Shown one piece after another: positions 23,735 to 35,820 of a stretch of 64,000 nt of DNA. A program made the translations under genes and the position numbers. Under the pieces are notes generated by a model. It searched no databases. It had not been told where the DNA came from and saw only the letters and a list, made by a program, of their open reading frames with translations. The stretch is from Nepenthes gracilis (Eukaryota; Streptophyta; Magnoliopsida; Caryophyllales; Nepenthaceae), in the NCBI GenBank assembly GCA_033239525.1, contig BSYO01000003.1, forward strand, positions 9,790,001-9,854,000, read 5' to 3'. Position 1 is the first letter of the stretch, and the number at the start of each line of letters is the position of its first letter.

Positions 23735-26700
23735 ATGACACAACCAGCACGGGATGATACCCCGAAGTACTACAAATTGGTTGCCGATCACAAGAAGCTA
23801 AGGGTAGAAATTAGGGATGATGTCATTCGTTTTAGTAACGAAGATATAAATCAAGTAACTTTCCAATATTCGGATCCCTTGGTTGTATCTGTACTCGTCT
23901 CTGATAGTAACGTAGACTACCAGTTAAAATGAATATTTATTGATAATAAAAGTTTAAGGAATTTACTTTATCTTGATATTTATTTTAAATTAGGACTAAA
24001 AAGAAGTAAGATGAAACCCACCATGGGACCCCTGTATGGACTGGATAACAAATCGGTACCTATTCAGTGGATCATCCATCTTGAAGTTACATCGGACGAA
24101 GACGGCCACCTTGAAGTTAAGTTGCACTCGTCCAGCTCGAAATTACGCTGGATACCTATCCAAAAATGACCACCAAGATACTTTTTTTCTTGGTAGTAGA
24201 CCTTCCCTAGGTCTACAACGCCACCCTCGGACGTTCCTGTTTAACAGCTTTTGGGTTAGTGATTTCGATCCTGCTTTTAAAGATGAAATTCCTAACTCCG
24301 TACGGTATAAGAGAGGCTTTTAGTGATCAAATGACCGGTCGAACATGTTACTTGCCCCAAATCACTCAAATATCCTCCGATCAACCAATAGAGAACCTCG
24401 ACTTCCATGACGAAACAATATTATTACAAGTCTAGTTTTAAGAATCTACAGGTCAGATTCATTTGGACCCTAGTGATCTAGAAAAATATGTTCAGATAGA
24501 AAATTCTCTATCATAACTCCTCTGAGGTCAATTTATCAGTTTTCTCCAATAGAATTCTGACGTTTTTGTTTGGACACGTAACAACATGTCAGAAATATCG
24601 ACTAGAGTAATGGTCTATAAGTTAGACCTAAATCTCGGTCATAACTTATTCGATAGAAATGAAAGAGTCATTCGGTTGAAAAACTGATTGCTATTCGTGA
24701 GGAGGTGAAGAAACTGCTCAATACTAGATTCATCAAGGTGGTCTAATATCTAGGCTAGTTATCTAACGTGGTCCTGGTTAAGAAAAGTAATTAGAAGTGG
24801 AGGATGTGTATTAATTTTACGACATTACAAAGCATGTCCGAATGATAGTTTTCTTTTACTGGTGATTGATCTACTTGTAAACTCAACGTCCGAATATGAA
24901 TTATTAAGCTTCATAGATGCATATTCGGGCTACAATAAGATTCGCATGAGCCTAGAGGACAATGAGTATACGTTATTCATGATCAACCAAGGGATATACT
25001 ATTATAAAGTTATACCCTTCGGATTAAAGAATGTCGGTGCCACTTACCAATGGCTTGTCAAGAAGATATTCAAAGCCCAGATCGGATGGAATATGAAAGT
25101 ATTTGTGGACAACATACTCGTCAAGAATAGAACGACTAACGACTATATTCACGATCTGGACGAGGCGTTTAATGTTCTCCAAACACACTAAATGAAGCTC
25201 AATCCGACAAAGTGTTCGTTCGGAGTGACTTCGGAAAAGTTTTTTATTTTCATTGTCTCAAATCGAGGGATTGAGGTAAACCCTTAGAAAATCAATGCTA
25301 TTCTCAACATAAACACACCTTAAACTGTGAAAAAAGTCCAAAAGCTCACCGAAAGACTGACAGTGTTCTCCCGTTTCTTGGCTAAGTTAGCGGAGAAATA
25401 TTTTACCCTTCTTCAAAGCGTTGAGGAAGACGGAGGCCACCAGCTTCTAGTGGACGACAGACTGCGAAGTTGTATTATGAGAGCTCAAGGAGTATTTCTC
25501 AAACTTAATGCTTCTTACTTCTCCTCAAAAAGGCAAGGAGCTATATTTGTACCTTATTGTGTCTGACACCACTTTGAACTCGGTTTTGATTCGACAATAG
25601 TTCAACTAACAACGGCTTATATATTATGTTAGCAAGATATTGATCGACCAGAGGATCCAGTATTCTCATATTGAAAGGATGGCCCTAGCACTTATATATT
25701 CTACTCGAAAACTCCAACCGTATTATTAGAAATATAAAATTATCATTTTAATAGACCAACTGTTAAAAGAAATTTTACAGAGGTTGGACATGTTAGGACA
25801 ACTGGTCAAGTGAGCTATTGAGTTTGGCGAATTCAATGTGAAATTTTGACCGAGATCAACCCTAAAAGGCCACGCCCTAGCAGACTTCATTGTTGAAACG
25901 ACCCCAATTCTAGAGACTCTCGACCTCAATAAGACCGACGATCAGCAGAGTACTCCTTCGTTGACCTTACAAGTGGACGGATCCTCAATGCAAACAGCCA
26001 GTAGTGCCAGTGTGGTCTTGAGAATTCCTAATAAGTTAGAAATAAAGTATTCGATGACCCACAGATTCCTGACGACCAATAATGTCGCAAAGTACGAGGC
26101 GTTACTTGCTAGACTCTAATTAGCTAAAGAGTGCTCAGCCAAGAATCTCATCATTTATAGTGACTCAAAATTTATTATCAACTAGGTCCAAGGGAATTTT
26201 GAGGCTTCCAACCTACAACTTTCTAAGTATCTATCCAAAGTCTGAGACTTGATTTTGGTATTTGATGGTGTGGAGATAATCCACATCCCAAGAGAAGAGA
26301 ATGAAAAAGTAGATTGATTGGCAAGGGTCACAGTGACCATGGACCCTGAGTAGTACGCACAAAAAATGCGTGAAATCCTCAACATTCCTAGTATAGACAA
26401 CCTGGAGCCAGAGATAATGCAGATAGCTAATATTGATAACTGGATGACTCTTCACATGAGATACTTGTCCTATGGCACATTACTAGAGAACTCAGATGAA
26501 ACCAAATATGTAAAAAAGGCAACAGGTTGGTATATCATTATAGATGAAAACTTATACAGACATGGGTAATCCATCCCACACTTTCGGTGTCTCATACCAG
26601 AAGAGGCTGATTACGTGTCGGGAGAAATACACCTCGATATTTGCTTGTTCCATATTGGAGGCAAGAAACTTACTTTCAAACTCATGAGATAAGGTTACTA

Positions 26701-27670
26701 CTAGCGCACCATGAAGCTCGTCGTAATTGATTTCATACAAAAATGTGAAAATTACCAGATTCATGAGAATCTCACCCATCAGCCACAAACAGAGCTCTGA
26801 TCCTTACAGTCGCCCTGATCATTCACATAATGGGAGCTCAATATCCTTGGATCCCTTCTTGTTGCATCCAGGTAGAGACAGTTCGTGATCATCGGGATCA
26901 ATTATTTCACATAATGGGTCAAGGTCATTCTACTGGCTCAGATCACTAAGCAGAATGCAATAGAGTTCGTCCGTCAGAGTATAGTATGCGGATTTGGCAT
27001 TTTTGAAATCATAGTGACTGATAATAGGACATATTTCACTAGCAAGTGGTTCACAAAATATTATACTAACTTGAGGATAAAGTTGGTTTACACTTCTGTT
27101 GCCTACCTACAAATCAACAGATAAGTGGAAGTTACCAACCGCACACTACTGCATTGTGTGAAGACGAAGCTTGAAAGTGTTAGGGGCTCATGGGTGGATG
27201 AGCTGTCATCTATCTTATGGTCATACAGGACGCACCCAGAGAATCAACTTGAGAGACACTCTTTAACCTATGTCATGGGACCGAGACTATTATACCAATA
27301 GAGGTTAGATTGTCAATCTCCGAATCGAATGTTTTGACTCGCTCAATGACTCACAAAGATTTTGGAAAAACCTTGACCAACTTGAAGAAATTCGGGACAT
27401 GGCATGATTGCGGACAACTTATTAACGAAGGATCGCTAGATACTATAATAAGAAAGTAAGAGCGTACCCATTTGAAGTAGGAGACTTAATGCTACAAAGT
27501 ATTGAATCCACCTGTAAAAATAGTGACCGGAACAAGCTCTCGTTTAACTGGGAGGGCTCATTCCTAGTCTCAACCAATCTTTAAAACAAGGCATATAAGT
27601 TATGCACCCAGAATAGCAAGCTGGTCTCTCAAACTTGGAATACCTCTCACTCAAAAAATACTATCGATAA
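23735..27670 (+). pseudogene. E2 pol remnant
   Basis: Decayed protease (SDPLVVSVLVSDSNVDYQLK, then IFIDN) lies from about 23860. Reverse transcriptase is clearest at 24862-25191 with SFIDAYSGYNKI and an altered active site, FVDNIL. RNase H and a second RNase H-like domain follow (VDGSS near 25975), then a zinc-binding integrase region near 26600-26770 and an integrase core to about 27670. Stops and frame shifts occur throughout, so no product is possible. Order and sequence match E1 pol. Confidence 0.85.
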
Positions 27671-28170
27671 ATGTACGTCTAACCATGTAAAACTGATTTG
27701 TATCATCTGGAGTGCTTATAAAATTTATTACATTTTATTAATAAAATATTTATTTATTGTTTATGTGAATGCTTGTTTCTCATTTCATAACATTACACGA
27801 CCTAAGTTGTTCCCAAGTCAGGCAAGATCCATTCTCTTGCCCCCTCGAGTCACACTTGATGGTCAATACAATTCAGTCATGTTATCGAGCAGCCCTAATG
27901 AGGTCAAACTGTAAAACTTGGTTACGAAATCAAGTGGCCCTCATGAGGTCGAAGACTAAAAAAATTAGGGGGCTTCCTTCAAGCATAAATATAAAGACCT
28001 CCAATTAAAGGAAAGCAGCATTGTCAATTAACTATGGTCCAAAAAAATCAATTTAGACACACAAGAGCGCTTATACCCTCTGACATGTCTGAACGGCAGA
28101 AGCCATGTGTGGGCGATGGATTAAGTCATCTTAAGAGCCCGGCATTTAAGTATATAATGTTCGGCTAACT

Positions 28171-28189
28171 TATATATACATATATACAT

Positions 28190-28226
<37 letters not shown>
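28171..28226. repeat. (TA)n-rich microsatellite
   Basis: Alternating TA/CATA tract ending in about 13 uninterrupted TA units, between E2 pol and its antisense remnant. Confidence 0.85.
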
Positions 28227-28228
<2 letters not shown>

Positions 28229-28329
28229 TAGAAATAACAAAGAGAGAGAGAAAATTTGACACCTTTATGAAAAAAAAATTATTATAAAAAATGCTATAAA
28301 TATAAGAATGATAAAAAAAAAATTATTCT

Positions 28330-30301
28330 AGAGGAGGATGAGGCTACAAAGTTTCCGAAAAGGGCTCTTAGGAGTTCATATCGTCTTTGGGACAACACAA
28401 AACATCTGAGCTATGACGAGCACTAGCGTTCCCAGGATGGAGTATGGAAATAGGAATGCTAGTAGTTACCATCTTGATGATGTGTCGATAGAGGTCGATA
28501 TTGTCGTAATATTTGCGCTCCATTACCTGCCTAATATCATTCAAACTAGTGAAAGTCCGAAACTCACTCTCCAGTTTGAAATTTTGGTCATGAAGGAGGG
28601 CATACTTTTACTTTGTCTCAGACAGCTCATGTTTGAGTCAAAAAACACGCTCCTCCAATGTTAAGAACTTCTCTTTCTTAAGATAATCGTGAGCTAGGCG
28701 GTTGGCAATAGAGACGATATAATGGGCTAGTTCTTAAAGTTGTAAGAAGAGAACAAGTTAGAAGTTATAAAAAAAAAGTAATAAAAGAATTGAGGAAAGG
28801 CTCGACCAATACCTTGGAGAAAGAAGAGCTCCATGGGGATGTTTTTGCCGGAGAAGTCAGTGAGGTGATTGAGGTAGCCGTTGCAGAGCCCTAAGAGCCT
28901 GAATTCCATTAGGTTTTGGAGGTTCTCACAAGTGATACTCCCTCCGGCAAAAACATCACCCTCGGCCTCAAGCGCTAAGGCTTAGAACTAGATGTTTCGA
29001 CTACTGTTACAGAAGCTGCTTTCGGCTCAATGTTAGACATGGAGGCCTCCAAGAGAGGCACGTCTACCACCTTGACTCATCCTTCAGCCTTGTCTTCAAT
29101 TATTGCCTTAGACACTAGGGGCTCAGAGGAAGGTACCTCGATAACCTCAGTGTGAAGTTCCAGGATAACCACTTCTAGGATGCTAGCTTCTGGAAACTCA
29201 ATTAAAGGCACCTCCTTGACCTTCCCAGATTGAGTATTGCTAATCCAGGAAGTGCCCTCGACAAAGCTGATAGGAAGATCAGGCAGGGGCTTCTCGAATA
29301 AGGATGACAGAACGGCCGGAACCCCAAATGAAGTAAGCGTTGGAGCATGGACAGGAACATCTTTGGCTCCAGTATTGACAATGGACTCTGAAAGCTTGCA
29401 ACTTTCATCTGATCCGACGGTCCCAAACGTTTAGGCTAGGGAAGATGTAGAAATTGGGTCCATCCTCACCGATGGTCTTTTTCTCCTTACCAGCGGATCA
29501 ATGGTTGCTTCATCGTTAGAGAAGGACCCGACCGAGACCTCTTTGCGTTCGAGGACTTAGGTTGACGGCTCAATTATTTTGAGGGGCCTTTTCTTTCTCT
29601 TCGGCTTCCTTTCATAAACCAATGGTGCAGGTGGCACGTTCAACCCCTTTAATACATGCTTTCATTTGGCCTAAGTCAGGGATTCGGTCAACAACTATTG
29701 GTTCTTTTTATTCCCACAGAAGGAACCAACTTTTTCCATAAGGAAATCTGTCAACGCTTTAACCAACTCCTTCTCATACTCCATTAGTTTAATATTGAAA
29801 ATATAGAGATTTAACCCCACTCATTGGAGAGATCCCATCAAGAAGAAGTCACCAAATTGAAGAATCGGTCCTTACATCTCTTCGTTGAGTTAGGGTTTTC
29901 CCCACTCAATACAAAATTAGGATATGGAAAGACTGAAATCCAATCTGCTCCGTGGTAAAAATGAAGAATAACCTTTACAGTCTTGGTGTCCAATGCTAGG
30001 TTGTGAATATGAGCAAAAATGTACAAAGAAACTAAATACCTAACTGCATTTAGCTGCAATCGATGACTGGAATATGGAGTGCCATCATTATTCTGTACAA
30101 CTCTGGTGCCATGGGATATCGGAGACCTCATTTGAGATGGATCTTATAAACGGTAATATATCCTTCTAGTGGAGAAAAGGCTTTACCACCAACTCCAGGC
30201 AAAAGGTACACCAATGGGCTCGGAATCTTATACAAAGTATGGAGGTAGTCGACGTCGGCCGATGTATGAACCAACTAAATGTCGTTAATGCTAGGAGCCA
30301 T
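28330..30301 (-). pseudogene. E2 antisense gene remnant (homologue of the E1 antisense gene)
   Basis: On the minus strand it begins at 30301 with MAPSIND and continues, interrupted by stops, through GYITVYKIHLK and, in the 29838-30131 frame, LQLNAVRYLVSLYIFAHIHN and KRCKDRFFNL. These match the N-terminal region of the E1 antisense gene in the same order. Position and orientation relative to pol are also the same. Further towards 28330 only low-complexity acidic and Pro-rich pieces can be followed. Confidence 0.7.
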
Positions 30302-30777
30302 TGGAGAAGATGAAGGGTTTTAGAAGATGAAGAAGACAGCAGAAGGATTTTGAAGAGAGGTAAATAATGGAAGGTTTCAGAAAAAATGAAGGAATAAAGG
30401 ATTTGAGCCTATTTATAGTTAGACCCTTTGAGTTGAAACTACGTTGTAGAGAGCAAGATTCAAAAAGATGCGCCTCATCATGACGGTGATACATGTCAAC
30501 ACTTTTTAGACTGTGCAGTACGTCAAATCGTCCAAAATCAGTAATGATAAGTGCCGCAGTTCTTGGAACAGCATGAGACTCCAAGAAGCTCGCATTTACT
30601 ACTGTTACTGACAGTATATATAAATTCTGTCGGATTAATAGTCATCGTCTGATAGAGCTCATTGGACTGAAAGTCCTCATCCAACTAGCCAATGAAGTCC
30701 ATCGGACAAAGAGCATGAGTTCGAATAAATGATTACCCTTGGACATTGTACCAGAAGGCAAAACTTCAAGCCTCCCA

Positions 30778-30791
30778 GCATGGGGGGCTAG
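30778..30791 (+). other. E2 polypurine tract
   Basis: GCATGGGGGGCTAG directly precedes the 3' LTR and corresponds to the tract at 15316 in E1. Confidence 0.65.
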
Positions 30792-31942
30792 TCATGAGTA
30801 TAGTTGCTATCGGCTTGACAAGAAAGCCAGTCAAATAATTTGGCCCATAAAATAATGGAGACCCAGTTGCCAATTACAGTCCAAAATTAATAGACAAACT
30901 CGTTGGCTCTATCTGACTGGTTTTGTAGTGTCCCACATCGGATGGGGAGGTGAACGAAGTGTGCTTTATAAGCCATGGAAACCTTTCCCTTGTAAACGCA
31001 TTTTGGGGGCGGTGGATTCTGTCTGCCAGGAACAAAACCGTGCGGGCCGCGTGTTGGCTTGAGATGTCGTGAAATTCTCCTAGCCCAAAGCAGACAATGT
31101 CTACATGTAGGTGACCCGGGGACATTATAAATGGTATCAAAGCTGAAACCCGGTTCGTTGTGCCACCGCGGACACTGGGCTCCCTAAGGGGTGGATTGTA
31201 GTGTCCCACATCGGATGGGAAGATGAACGAAGCACGCTTTATAAGCCGTGGAGACCTTTCCCTTGTAGACGTATTTTGGTGGCGGTGGACTCCGTCTTCC
31301 AGGAACAAAACCGTGCGGGTCGCGTGTTGGCTTGAGATGCTGTGAAGTTCTCCCGACCCAAAGCGGACAATATCTACATGCAGATGACCCGGGAACGTTA
31401 CGGGTTTACTCCTTGAAGGAAGATGGAACCGACATTAACGACCGAAGCGATTTCCTTCTATTATCTGGATTCAATGGTTTTGGGCACCAATTGGAACCGC
31501 TAGCTAAATGACGTCTTATTCACCTGACGGTTTTTTAATCAGCCGATAAAAAAAGTCAACTACCTCCTAACTTCTATATAAACCCCTCCTTCTCAACAGG
31601 AAAGGTAGACGATACTCGACCAAATAAAAGACAACCTTAAGATACTAAAAGCGCACACACACTCTCTTATTAAGACGCTTTCTAAAAAACGCATACCATA
31701 AATAAAAATCATTTATATAAGTATTTGTACTTACATTCTCAATTTTCTTTCCTCAAATAAAAAAATTAATTTGAGCGTCGGATGATATATTAGAGACTGA
31801 ATCCTTCAAATCCTTTCACCACACTTTGTTATATTGCACAGAGTTCACATTAAGAGTATACGAAGACCGGATCCGTTTTAGACCCATCAGACGATTCTTG
31901 ACTCTCTAATCTATACAACAATTCGAATCTGAGGACGAATTA
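30792..31942 (+). repeat. E2 3' LTR, containing a nested TRIM
   Basis: 30792-30923 and 31408-31942 are LTR sequence; the piece between is the TRIM plus its duplication. It ends GACGAATTA and is followed by the GTTAT target duplication. Confidence 0.85.
30924..31402 (+). mobile_element. TRIM-type miniature LTR retrotransposon
   Basis: Two 206-bp LTRs (30924-31129 and 31197-31402) begin TGTAGTGTCCCACATCGG. Between them lie a TGGTATCAAAGC primer-binding site (31132-31143; initiator Met-tRNA type), about 40 bp of filler and a short purine tract AAGGGGTGGAT. The target duplication GGTTT is at 30919-30923 and 31403-31407, and removing the insert restores the sequence seen in the 5' LTR of E2. There is no coding capacity, as usual for TRIMs. 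The LTRs differ at a couple of dozen positions, so it is not recent. Confidence 0.9.
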
Positions 31943-31947
31943 GTTAT

Positions 31948-32039
31948 ATTTATTGGTAATACCGTTTTGCTTCTTCCTTTCAAATTCATCATCTCTATTC
32001 TCACAGGGAGCCCTTTTGATCTGGCTTATGTTTCTATAT
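31948..32039. other. Short host spacer between E2 and E3
   Basis: 92 bp between the target duplications of the two elements; part of the pre-insertion intergenic DNA that continues at 36623. Nothing recognised. Confidence 0.7.
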
Positions 32040-32044
32040 TAGGG

Positions 32045-32881
32045 TGTTGGGTCACTCCCTCGTGGCATTTGTGTCCGTGGACTCAAAGGAAAAAAAGCAC
32101 GCGGATATTTGGAGTGGTCCGAAAAGCCTGTCATTATTGAACGATGACTCATCAGAGGCGTCATGTCCGAAAGGTTATTGAGGACATGGACGAGGACCCT
32201 AAAATCTAGGCGTTGACTCTCTCTCACTTAGGCTTGCTGTAACCGCATTTTACAGGTGGGCAGTTCACCTACTCTGATTAGATGTTGAGGCGACTGTAAC
32301 TTTTAAGGGTGTCAGGCTTGCCATTCTGGCACGCCAGACGTGCGTCTGTCAAGGCAGGCCTAGGAAGCGTGGTCCTGCCACCCTAGTGCCAGTAGGGTGG
32401 CCGGGTGACCACTAGGCCCCTTGTGTATATAAAGGCTTGTGCCACTCCCTCGTGGCATTTGTGTCCGCGGACGCAAAGGAAGCAAAGCACGCGGACATTT
32501 GGAGTGGTCCGAAAAGCCTGTCATCATTGGACGATGACTCATCAGAGGCGTCATGTCTGAGAGGTTGCTGACGACATGGACGAGGACCCTGAAATCTAGG
32601 CATTGATTCTCTCTCTCTCTTAGGCCTGCTGTAGCCGTGTTTTACAGGTGGGCAGCTCACCCACTCTGATTGGATGTTGAGACGACTGCAACTTTTAAAG
32701 GTATCAGGCCTGCCATTCTGGCATGCCGGGCGTGCGCCTGTCATGGCAGGCCTAGGAGGAGTGGTCCTACCACCCTAGTGCCAGTAGGGTGGTCGGGTGA
32801 CCACTAGGCCCCTTGTGTATATAAAGGCTTGTGCCCTTACTCGGTGTGTGCTGCTGCTGTGAGTCTTGGAGTACTTGTGCC
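32045..32881 (+). repeat. E3 5' LTR with internal tandem duplication, truncated
   Basis: 32053-32442 and 32443-32832 are near-identical 390-bp copies of the U3 region, each ending in a TATATAAAGG promoter box. Similarity to the 3' LTR stops at about 32881 (CTTGTGCC), so the rest of R/U5 and the primer-binding site are gone. Confidence 0.85.
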
Positions 32882-33233
32882 ATGCCATCACAAAAGACGT
32901 TGCAGTAGCCTTTATCATCAAGCGGTCCTACTAAAATAATATTCATTTGAATATCGAGGAAGTGTTCAACGTTCCTCAAAATTAGTCGAGCTCCACTGTT
33001 CGTCAGCAAGGAGACGTCGCCACGTCCAATGATCTCAGACGTATCCATGTTGCCCATCTTCAATACTCCTAGGGCACACGGAGTGCAAGCGGAGAACAGC
33101 TCTCTCCTGGAGGTGATATGAATGGATGCGCCAGAATCCACCACCCAATCAAAGGCCTGCTCGGCCACGTTCACAGAGTCCTTAGACTCGCAGGCCAAAA
33201 GGAGGTCACCTCCTGTAACAACAGAGACTGAGG
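32881..33233 (-). pseudogene. E3 protease segment, inverted
   Basis: The minus strand reads WVVDSGASIHITSRRELFS, then GNMDTSEIIGRGDVSL and NVEHFLDIQMNIILVGPLDD, a typical copia aspartic protease with its DSGA active site. Integrase immediately to the right is on the plus strand, so this piece is reversed relative to the element. The pre-integrase region that normally links them is absent. Confidence 0.85.
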
Positions 33234-35730
33234 TCTCCTTTCAAGGAGATGCATCTTCCAGGAGGTCCGATATCCTAAAGCTCGTCCACACGGATGTGTG
33301 TGGTCCCCTCCCGGAGAGGTCTTTTGGAGGAGCATATTACTTTGTCTCCTTCATTGACGATTGCTCGAGAAAGCTGTGGGTGTTCCCGCTCAAGACCAAT
33401 GATCAGGTCGCGAAAATCTTTGAGCAGTTTCATGTCCTTGTTGAGCGTGAGACCAGGAGGAGGTTGAAGGCCATCCGAAGCGACAACGGTGGAGAATACA
33501 TTGGGACGTTTGATGCCTATTGCAGAACTCACAGCATCAAATATCAAAGGACTCCACCGAAGACACCACAGTTGAATGGCGTGGCCGAGAGGATGAATCG
33601 CACCCTGATGGAAAGGGTCAGGTGCATGTTGTCTGAGTCCAGGCTTCCGAGATCCTTTTGGGCCAAGACCTTGAAGGCGGCCGCCCACGTGATCAACCGG
33701 TCACCAAGTAAACCTCTGGACGGGGAAGTTCCGGAGAAGATTTGGATCGGGAAGGAACCAACTTACAACCATCTTCGGACATTTGGCTGCAAGGCCTTTG
33801 TTCATGTTCCGAGAAATGAAAGGAGCAAGCTAGAGCCAAAGACAAAGCAATGTGTCTTTCTAGGCTATGGCGATGACGAACTTGGGTATAGGATCCATGA
33901 CCCAAAGGAAAGGAAGCTGGTCCGATCCTAAGATGTGGTCTTCGTTGAGGAGGAGACCATTGAGGACATTGGGAAAGAGAAGAAGTCTCAACCCAATTCT
34001 TCCCGGACGGACAGAGTTGATGTTGATGTCGTCCATCCAGTGCCTCTTGAGTCCGATGTCAGAGGATCAAGAGTGGCTGGCAACCATGGTAAGGCGGTTC
34101 CAGCGCCTCAGGAAAATCAAATTGAAGATCTGGCCCCTTAACAGGCCGAGGTGGCCCCTGTGAGACGGTCATCCAGGAAGAAACGCCCGTCCATCCGCCT
34201 TCTAGCAAGTGAGTACGTCCTCCTCACTGATGCTAGAGAACCAAAAGATTTCAATGAGGCCATGCGCAGCGCTTAGAAAGATAAATGGTTTGAGGCATGA
34301 AGGAAGAAATGACCTCTCTTCATGAAAATCATACCTTTGAGCTTGCTAAATTATCCAAGGGGAAGAAGGCCCTGAAAAATAAGTGGGTCTTCCAGCTGAA
34401 GACGACCGAGGACTCGAGCTATCCAAGACACAAGGCACGGCTTGTGGTGAAGGGCTTTGGCCAACGCAAGGGTGTTGACTTTGATAAAATTTTTACACAT
34501 GTTGTGAAGATGTCCTCGGTCAGTGTGGTGCTCGGATTGGCAGCGGCTTTGGATCTGGAGATTGAACAACTGGACGTCCGGACAGCTTTTCTCCATGGAG
34601 ATCTTGAGGAAGAGATCTATATGAAACAACCAGAAGGGTTCGAGGTTGAGGGGAAGGAAGGACTGGTCTGTCATTTGAAGAAGAGCTTGTGCGGGCTGAA
34701 GCAAGCTCCGAGACAGTGGTACCGGAAGTTTGAGTCTGTCATGGTCGAACGAGGATGCCATAAGACTACTTCGGACCACTGTGTCTTTGTCCAAAGATTC
34801 TCGAAAAATGACTTCGTCATCCTCCTCCTTTATGTGAACGACATGCTGGTTGTCGGACAGGATAATGCTCGGATCAAAGAGCTGAAAGAGCAACTGGGGC
34901 AGTCTTTTGCCATGAAAGACCTCGGACCGGCGAAGCAGATTCTAAGGATCAGAATATTTTGCGACCGAGGAGACAAGAAACTCTGGCTGTCCCAGGAAGG
35001 TTATGTTGAAACGGTGCTTCAGCGATTCAACATGGAAAGCTCCAAACCTGTCAGTACCCCTTTAGCCAACCATTTTAGGCTAAGCAAGCAGCAGTGTCCG
35101 TCCTCGGACACTGAGAAGGGACATATGAGTAAAATTCTTTACTCCTCGGCCGTTGGCGGCTTAATGTACGCCGCCGTGTGTACGCGGCTGGACATTGCTC
35201 ATGCGGTTGACCTCGTGAGTAGATTTCTCTCAAACCCAGGGATGGAGCATTGGTCCACAGTAAAGTGAATTTTTAGATATCTCCGTGGGACCTCCAAGAC
35301 GGGTTTGCAATTTAGAGGAGAGAAGCCTTAGCTGATTGGGTACACGGATGCAGACATGGCCGGGGACGTTGATTCTCGAAAATCAACGTCCAGATACTTG
35401 GTGAAATTTACGGGAGGGGCGGTCTCCTGATAGTCCAAGTTGCAGAAGTGCATCACTCTCTCGACTACGGAGGTAGAGTTCATTGCCGTGATTGAGGCCT
35501 GTAAGGAAATGCCTTGGATGAAGATGTTCGTCCAAGAGTTAGGTCTAAGGCAAGAGACGTACGAGGTCCTCTATGATAGTCAAAGTGTCATTCATTTGTG
35601 TAAAAACTCCTCATTCCATTCAAGGTCAAAGCACATTGACGTGCGTTATCATTGGGTGAGAGATGTTTTTGATGATGGGCAGCTATCAATTGGAAAGGTC
35701 CGCTCAGTTGATAATGGCTCTACATATTGA
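33234..35730 (+). pseudogene. E3 integrase, reverse transcriptase and RNase H, broken
   Basis: The integrase core runs from HTDVCGPLP (about 33289) through SDNGGEY and NGVAERMNRTL, keeping the D-D-E residues. Its C-terminal part ends FGCKAFVHVP...VFLGY. Reverse transcriptase (34297-35268) has LDVRTAFLHGDL and KSLCGLKQAPRQW, but the active site reads YVND instead of YVDD. RNase H follows (YTDADMAGD, STTEVEF, KHIDVRYHWVRD). Stops lie at 33929, 34139, near 34274, at 35266, near 35329 and as a tandem pair at 35428-35433. A base is missing near 34296, moving RT to another frame. Confidence 0.9.
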
Positions 35731-35820
35731 ACTAAAGTTTTGCCAAAGGGAAAGTTGGAAGCTTGTTGTGACATTGCCGGTCTGACTAACTTCACTCCCA
35801 CTCGGTCGTGAGGGGAAGTT

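Larger units (their letters stand above)
20488..31942 (+). mobile_element. E2: old Ty3/gypsy element of the E1 lineage, heavily decayed, with nested insertions
   Basis: LTRs at 20488-22068 and 30792-31942 are flanked by the 5-bp duplication GTTAT (20483-20487 and 31943-31947). Without the nested insertions the LTRs are each about 670 bp. Gene order matches E1: gag, pol, antisense gene, polypurine tract. The frames are full of stops and shifts. LTR divergence is much greater than in E1; the 3' LTR even starts TCATGAG instead of TGATGGG. It carries a 0.9-kb inverted-repeat element in the 5' LTR, foreign sequence in gag and a TRIM in the 3' LTR. Confidence 0.88.

Noticed and set aside
30874..31308. 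144-codon minus-strand frame
   Set aside because: It is an antisense reading of the duplicated TRIM LTRs, which explains its internal repetition.
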